A stretch of 10,532 bases of DNA from Puniceicoccales bacterium (lineage in GTDB: Bacteria; Verrucomicrobiota; Verrucomicrobiia; Opitutales; JAIRLM01), in NCBI GenBank assembly GCA_031282565.1, contig JAITDL010000069.1:1-10532 (forward strand), written 5' to 3'. The notes under the pieces are model-generated. The model was not told the origin of the DNA. It did no database searches and saw only the letters and a program-made list of their open reading frames with translations. Made by a program: the position numbers and the translations under genes. Below, one piece after another: positions 7,446 through 10,532 of the stretch (positions within the stretch are counted from its first letter, which is position 1; each line of letters starts with the position of its first letter).

Positions 7446-8789
7446 AAGTTCGACATTTTGCAATTTTTGCTCAGCAGGTTTAGTGGAATCCTGGGCCGGA
7501 AGCGGTTGATTTTCCAGCTTATATTTGGCTTCCGCCAGTGTAATTAGGCGTCTTAAGCAGTACGCAAGTTCATCGTTTTCAGCAACTTGGCCCAGTATGA
7601 ATTTACCGCAGCACGTGTCCCCGCTCGGTTCAGCGGCTAGTGGGTCACTATATTCTACTTTTTCGTTTTCAAATTCTTCTAGGGCAAAATTTTTAAGCGC
7701 CTTCGAGATGCATGCTTCTATGGCTTCGCATGCGGCACCGATTTTACCGTCATGGCTTCCATCGGCATAGCGGCTTTTGATGTGGTATGTCAAAGAACCC
7801 ATTTTAGCGGCTAGATCTATGGCGCTAAGCATATCAATTTTCATGCGCTCATTTTTACCGCTAGCAACCCAAATGAATAGGCTATTGATGACCTTATTCC
7901 GAAGTATGAAATCGCAATATTCGCCAACAATGGTTGCAATTTCTTTATTTTCTTCATCCGAAGAAAGATCGTTTTCTTTTAGAATGGCAATGGTGGCTTC
8001 CTCAATATCGTGTGCAATTCGTTGCGCAGCATCTCCTTTAAGAATTGTATTACTGGCAGCATATATCTGGAATTCGATTCCCGTGCGTAATTTACATATT
8101 TTATCATCGCATAAATCCAATAGTGTGTCACGGCGAAATGCGCGGATGAACGCATCTCTTTCGGTTGTATGAGTGTTCCAAGCATCACTCAATGTTACTT
8201 CGCCACCGTGTAAATCGACAACGAATTTGATTAAATCGGCGATTGATTGATTTGCCGTGGATTCGCCTTCCAGATCGGGAGTAAGCGATCCATAAAATGC
8301 AGCTGCAAAGCAGTTTCCGTCCCGGGAATGAGCAAAGCCAAAGTCATTAATGACGGCTACAATTGACTGTCTAGCCTGTTTAAATTCTGGCGGATTGCCG
8401 TTGCTAGATATAAAGAAAAGTTTCATCAGTTCGTCGAGGTCAGTCGTTGCCGTGACAGTTTTTGGTTCTTTTGGTTCGGCTGCAACCAAGCTGCCACTTG
8501 CTGCGGCGAAGAGCAGATTGATGGCGCTGCCGTCTTTTTTGCGTCCGTGTAGCACGATGGCGTAGGCTACGGCCCAAATTATTCCTAAAGTTATGGCGCT
8601 AAGGAAAATCAGCGCAACCCACTGGCCGAAACTGCGCCGGAGCAGGAGATGTTCGGCGAAAATGTTTGCTGCTGTCGCGGTTGTGACGAGATTTAGCATC
8701 GTCATCGAAGTCATCGCGCAAATAACTGGAAGGCAAAATGTTTCAACAAAATTTGACGGACGAATGTGTGCCAATTTGTCGTCGCTCAT
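6108..8789 (-). CDS. Large two-unit membrane protein of unknown function
   Basis: The product is 893 residues and matches no family I recognise. It is an internal tandem duplication. Residues about 12-448 and 449-893 are diverged copies of one unit. The clearest match is SFGQWVALIFLSAITLGIIW (53-72) against SFGDWTALICLSLVTLGIIW (482-501). Others are NFVETFCLPV against DFTRVFAYPL, and DLDELMKLFF (117-126) against DIVELTKHFF (537-546). These 53-82 and 482-510 segments are hydrophobic enough to span a membrane, and unit 1 has another hydrophobic stretch at 19-45. The long remainders are charged, helical and probably soluble. The start at 8789 is supported by a promoter just upstream, but there is no Shine-Dalgarno sequence. 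Base use is more A/T-rich than the rpsB cluster. The paired hydrophobic stretches recall host-membrane inclusion proteins of Chlamydia in layout only; no sequence similarity is claimed. Confidence 0.85.
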   Translation of the reverse strand: MSDDKLAHIRPSNFVETFCLPVICAMTSMTMLNLVTTATAANIFAEHLLLRRSFGQWVALIFLSAITLGIIWAVAYAIVLHGRKKDGSAINLLFAAASGSLVAAEPKEPKTVTATTDLDELMKLFFISSNGNPPEFKQARQSIVAVINDFGFAHSRDGNCFAAAFYGSLTPDLEGESTANQSIADLIKFVVDLHGGEVTLSDAWNTHTTERDAFIRAFRRDTLLDLCDDKICKLRTGIEFQIYAASNTILKGDAAQRIAHDIEEATIAILKENDLSSDEENKEIATIVGEYCDFILRNKVINSLFIWVASGKNERMKIDMLSAIDLAAKMGSLTYHIKSRYADGSHDGKIGAACEAIEACISKALKNFALEEFENEKVEYSDPLAAEPSGDTCCGKFILGQVAENDELAYCLRRLITLAEAKYKLENQPLPAQDSTKPAEQKLQNVELSDFTRVFAYPLARRRAQSITGTAIAISAATKKLSFGDWTALICLSLVTLGIIWLCAYICARIQLSNGNSALWKLIMAGRKPPAAAPTPDIVELTKHFFEESSDGDDKFSPAESTFALCRKINFGEVFVGSNGILRTSSANGVSISNGDTRNSDEIISDFLDAIGVDVHSRKNIRLAVGVDPIKERETWNLFVEKFYRFHQLTFMAEKAIDGFEQASRRLSKRIEDGDKIARNFKNSTEGIARHCAALLLSHLGDDDVVDEEHKARVDELTAKISDRISNNDLFAYAIAEKVKLKHLCLQMATATGGVFRPFPAAILDAILDSEKVRELVVGKDGEPKQDKNQKAAKIDRLIEAVECVAKEMAAKLKDALDPFLDAECAVKVDGKTTERTTLRKFIDGELDIDKPDGIATEQVSIALEKVSQYCDELLPNHFLIAMRLDEELFGES
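7446..8756 (-). repeat. First copy of the duplicated protein unit
   Basis: This stretch encodes residues about 12-448 of the 893-residue protein. Order within the unit: F-rich lead, hydrophobic membrane segment, linker, acidic helical block with RIAHDIEEATIAIL, and an end block with KFILGQVAENDELAYCLRRL. The same order recurs in the second copy. The copies are diverged at protein level and are not recent DNA duplicates. Confidence 0.75.
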
Positions 8790-8795
8790 GGCGAA

Positions 8796-8823
8796 CGAAT
8801 AGGGGATGGTCGATGCATGTCAA
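8796..8823 (-). promoter_or_regulatory. Sigma-70-like promoter of the 893-residue gene
   Basis: On the minus strand a perfect -35 TTGACA (8823-8818) is followed, after 16 bases, by TATTCG (8801-8796) as the -10. Only six bases separate the -10 from the ATG at 8789. A transcription start at the usual distance would fall on or beside the start codon, giving a leaderless or near-leaderless message. This fits the absence of a Shine-Dalgarno sequence. Confidence 0.55.
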
Positions 8824-8880
8824 TAAAATACTGGTCTGCAGCTGGATTCCATCGGCGGCATGTGCATGCTAAAACTCAAC

Positions 8881-9681
8881 TTAGAAACCGCCCAATTGAG
8901 GTGGATTTATAACTCTCCCGCAATCTTTTATTTCTTGGCTATGAAACTCGCCATCGGCGCTTTCCCAAAGTAAACTGATATCGCCGCGCAAATTCGTATT
9001 TTTGCCGACGACAATGAGGTCATTCGGGCCACTTCTTATGCTGTCACGGCCGGCTAGCTGTCCCATTGGAATGAATCGTGCATTGATTGTGCCGTCATCG
9101 TTGAAGTGAAATATCGTCAATCCGTTAGCTATGGCGTAGCATGACGCCATAAATAGAGCTCTGCTGTCCGGGCTAAGGGAGAGACTCTTAATAATTAAAT
9201 CATCACGGCCGGTGGTTCCAATGCTTAAATTGCTAAGCCATTCATCAATTTTCCGCACTGTTTTATCATCTGTATCAAGGTCGTGTAAAAAAAACTTTGG
9301 AGTGACGTACGCATTACAACGTCCTGCTATGGTTTCGAGGCGTTCTCTTGCCCTAGCTGATTCCGAATTAAGTTTTGTAGACATCAACGTGGCAGCCGTT
9401 TCTACGATTAGATTTTCGCCGCGCTTGCCTCCGAAAAAGTGATAAAAAAACGCCAAAAAAGCGGCACATGTGACGCCGCGGTAGCAGAGACAATCATAGA
9501 TCAAACCAATTGGGAATTTAGCATCCCCAGTAGTTTTGATTGAATGCCCACGGATGCCTGTGACATCAATTCCAGCGCCCACTTTCTCGGCTAAAATTCT
9601 CCTGTGAAGGGCTTCATGCACTTGCCTGAATGGAGCTGCGCTATAGTTGGCGCCGACGTTGCTGGAAACTGAACTGTACAC
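8881..9681 (-). CDS. Unknown protein with a hydrophobic segment and propeller-like C-terminal part
   Basis: The product is 266 residues from a GTG start at 9681; an in-frame TAG two codons upstream limits the start. No known family is recognised. Residues about 55-85 (beginning KFPIGLIYDCLCYRG) are hydrophobic and could be membrane-inserted. After a charged helical middle, residues 155-190 (SLSLSPDSRALFMASC, then ANGLTIFHFNDDGTIN) resemble one blade of lactonase or YVTN-type beta-propellers, whose blades read S-P-D-G-x-x-L-x-V and then a D-G turn. A second blade-like stretch follows (NDLIVVGKNTN). This is too few blades for a closed propeller, so the gene may be a fragment or may assemble with others. 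The C-terminal 108 residues are paralogous to the protein at the right edge of the window. The ribosome-binding site is weak (AGG just before GTG). Confidence 0.75.
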   Translation of the reverse strand: MYSSVSSNVGANYSAAPFRQVHEALHRRILAEKVGAGIDVTGIRGHSIKTTGDAKFPIGLIYDCLCYRGVTCAAFLAFFYHFFGGKRGENLIVETAATLMSTKLNSESARARERLETIAGRCNAYVTPKFFLHDLDTDDKTVRKIDEWLSNLSIGTTGRDDLIIKSLSLSPDSRALFMASCYAIANGLTIFHFNDDGTINARFIPMGQLAGRDSIRSGPNDLIVVGKNTNLRGDISLLWESADGEFHSQEIKDCGRVINPPQLGGF

Positions 9682-9806
9682 AACCTATGTTGCCATGGAA
9701 CAGCGTCGCTGTAAAGATTTTTAATGGGATCGACTCTTTGTTTGGGCGCGATAAACGCATATTTTGCTGTTGACAAACAACTTACGCTGCGACAGTTACG
9801 GCTGCA

Positions 9807-10142
9807 ATGGAAATAAAATTTGGCAAAGTGCGTTCCATAGATGCGGACGTCTACGTGCAGAATGGCAGTGTCACGGCGCAGAATGGCTCGGTGACGCCGT
9901 TTACACTTGTTTGCGGCACCGTTAAAGGCGTAAATGCCTGTGTTCTGAGCGTTGGTGGTTCCGGTGCTAAGCTTAGTGCTGCAGAAATTAACGCCATACG
10001 CCGTTGCATTGGTAGACCTTGGGATGCGGCGCCGATGACTATTGAATACTGCGCTGGAGACAGTGTCGACGACGAGGTCTGCATGAACGCATTTCTTAGG
10101 TGCGTGAGGACCGAAGCTGTAATAAGAGCTCTGATGGAGTGA
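9807..10142 (+). CDS. Small protein of unknown function
   Basis: The product is 111 residues and no family is recognised. It is preferred over the overlapping minus-strand frame (9591-10163) because its composition is protein-like, while the other reads as a basic, serine- and arginine-rich shadow. The N-terminal part carries a heptad duplicated in tandem (QNGSVTA at 18-24, QNGSVTP at 25-31). The rest is a mixed region containing AEINAIRRCIGRPWDAAP and an acidic stretch SVDDEVCMNAFLRC, with five cysteines over its length. No signal peptide or membrane segment is seen. There is no Shine-Dalgarno sequence. A perfect TTGACA at 9770-9775 lies upstream, but no good -10 follows it. It is the only plus-strand gene among the minus-strand genes of this region. 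Confidence 0.6.
   Translation: MEIKFGKVRSIDADVYVQNGSVTAQNGSVTPFTLVCGTVKGVNACVLSVGGSGAKLSAAEINAIRRCIGRPWDAAPMTIEYCAGDSVDDEVCMNAFLRCVRTEAVIRALME
9858..9899 (+). repeat. 21-base tandem duplication inside the small ORF
   Basis: Copy one covers 9858-9878 and copy two 9879-9899. They match at 16 of 21 positions and both encode QNGSVT plus one residue (A or P). Changes cluster mainly at codons 4-5 and near the end, and most leave the protein unchanged. That suggests the repeat is old and kept at protein level. Confidence 0.8.
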
Positions 10143-10215
10143 TATGGCGGCTGACATTTGCACATTGACGTTGGCGAACAGATTACGCCGACAGACTGTC
10201 TGCCAAGGAGATAGG

Positions 10216-10532
10216 TTAATCGTCGGCTGGTGCGGCGCTAGGGTTTACAATCGTCCCAGTCAACGCGACAGATTGACTAGGTCGCGGCACTTTGCCGCCT
10301 CCTATCCAATGATTTCCGTTCTCAATAAATTCACCTCTGCCGAGAACGATGAATCCATTTCCGAGGCCAATTGTGCCATCTTCGCGTGGCCGTGCAACAT
10401 CCACTGACTGTGTGCGCGTCGCAATAGTTGCAACCTGCGACTCAACTTCGCTATCACCAAATGATGTTACTCCGCCTTTAATAAATGTGCAAAGCGCCAA
10501 AAATAATAACTTGCCGTTTGGAGATAGCGTTA
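10216..10532 (-). CDS. C-terminal part of a second propeller-like protein, 5' end missing
   Basis: The frame is open to the right edge of the window, so the start lies outside; only about 105 residues are visible. The visible start reads LSPNGKLLFLALCTF, which lines up with LSPDSRALFMASCYA of the 8881-9681 protein. The similarity continues through GFIVLG (against DLIVVG), a G-rich turn with tryptophan, SQ, and the near-identical ending VNPSAAPADD against INPPQLGGF. The two genes are therefore likely paralogues in the same orientation, separated by the small plus-strand ORF. The stop at 10216-10218 is 74 bases from the convergent stop of that ORF. No function is assigned beyond a possible beta-propeller-like fold. 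The TTG at 10500 is not taken as the start because the similarity extends upstream of it. Confidence 0.7.
   Translation of the reverse strand, partial: TLSPNGKLLFLALCTFIKGGVTSFGDSEVESQVATIATRTQSVDVARPREDGTIGLGNGFIVLGRGEFIENGNHWIGGGKVPRPSQSVALTGTIVNPSAAPADD

Noticed and set aside
9770..9798. Promoter for the small plus-strand ORF based on TTGACA at 9770
   Set aside because: The -35 is perfect, but the hexamer at 17-base spacing (CAGTTA) has almost no -10 character, so the site is noted without being called.
9591..10163. 190-residue minus-strand ORF across the small plus-strand gene
   Set aside because: Its product is basic, rich in serine, arginine and histidine, and shows no domain-like pattern. 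It overlaps the start of the 266-residue gene in another frame and the whole of the better plus-strand ORF, so it reads as a shadow.
10171..10206. Hairpin or terminator between the convergent stops near 10142 and 10216
   Set aside because: TTGGC and GCCAA face each other and GGCG/CGCC lie inside, but the pairings compete, the long stem is interrupted, and no U run follows on either strand.
10144..10407. 87-residue plus-strand ORF starting just after the small ORF
   Set aside because: Most of it lies antisense to the right-edge paralogue, whose similarity to the 266-residue protein supports that strand. Only about 24 codons are free, and they show nothing recognisable.

Overview
The window comes from a bacterium. 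Seven genes are supported, plus two partial genes that run off the window edges and one probable insertion-sequence relic. The lineage cannot be fixed from sequence alone. A compact 195-residue EF-Ts, a 244-residue TruB without a C-terminal RNA-binding domain, a transposase relic in an otherwise empty gap, and large membrane proteins of unrecognised family together suggest a reduced, possibly host-associated genome. A member of the Verrucomicrobia/PVC group is one possibility, but this is a weak inference.

Left part (1-3420, minus strand). An exported M16 zinc peptidase starts at 2015 and leaves the window at base 1. It is followed by a 670-base stretch without an intact gene (2016-2685), which holds what looks like a decayed IS5-type transposase (about 2304-2617) and a hairpin just downstream of truB. 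The tRNA pseudouridine-55 synthase gene truB occupies 2686-3420.

Middle part (3421-6111, plus strand). A 208-base divergent intergenic region precedes a tight cluster, rpsB (ribosomal protein S2), tsf (EF-Ts) and holA (DNA polymerase III delta). Gaps are 1 and 10 bases, and each gene has a clear Shine-Dalgarno sequence. This is a housekeeping translation and replication cluster. The usual rpsB-tsf partner pyrH is replaced here by holA.

Right part (6108-10532). This accessory region is visibly more A/T-rich and mostly on the minus strand. An 893-residue protein (6108-8789) is built from two diverged copies of one roughly 440-residue unit, each with a hydrophobic membrane segment near its start. 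Upstream of it lies a 266-residue protein (8881-9681) with one hydrophobic segment and a beta-propeller-like C-terminal part. Next come a small plus-strand ORF of unknown function (9807-10142) and, at the right edge, the C-terminal end of a second protein that I judge to be a paralogue of the 266-residue one. I recognise no named family for these, so the region is best read as a lineage-specific locus of membrane or envelope-associated proteins. The 893-residue gene has a good sigma-70-like promoter placed so close to its ATG that the message would be leaderless or nearly so.
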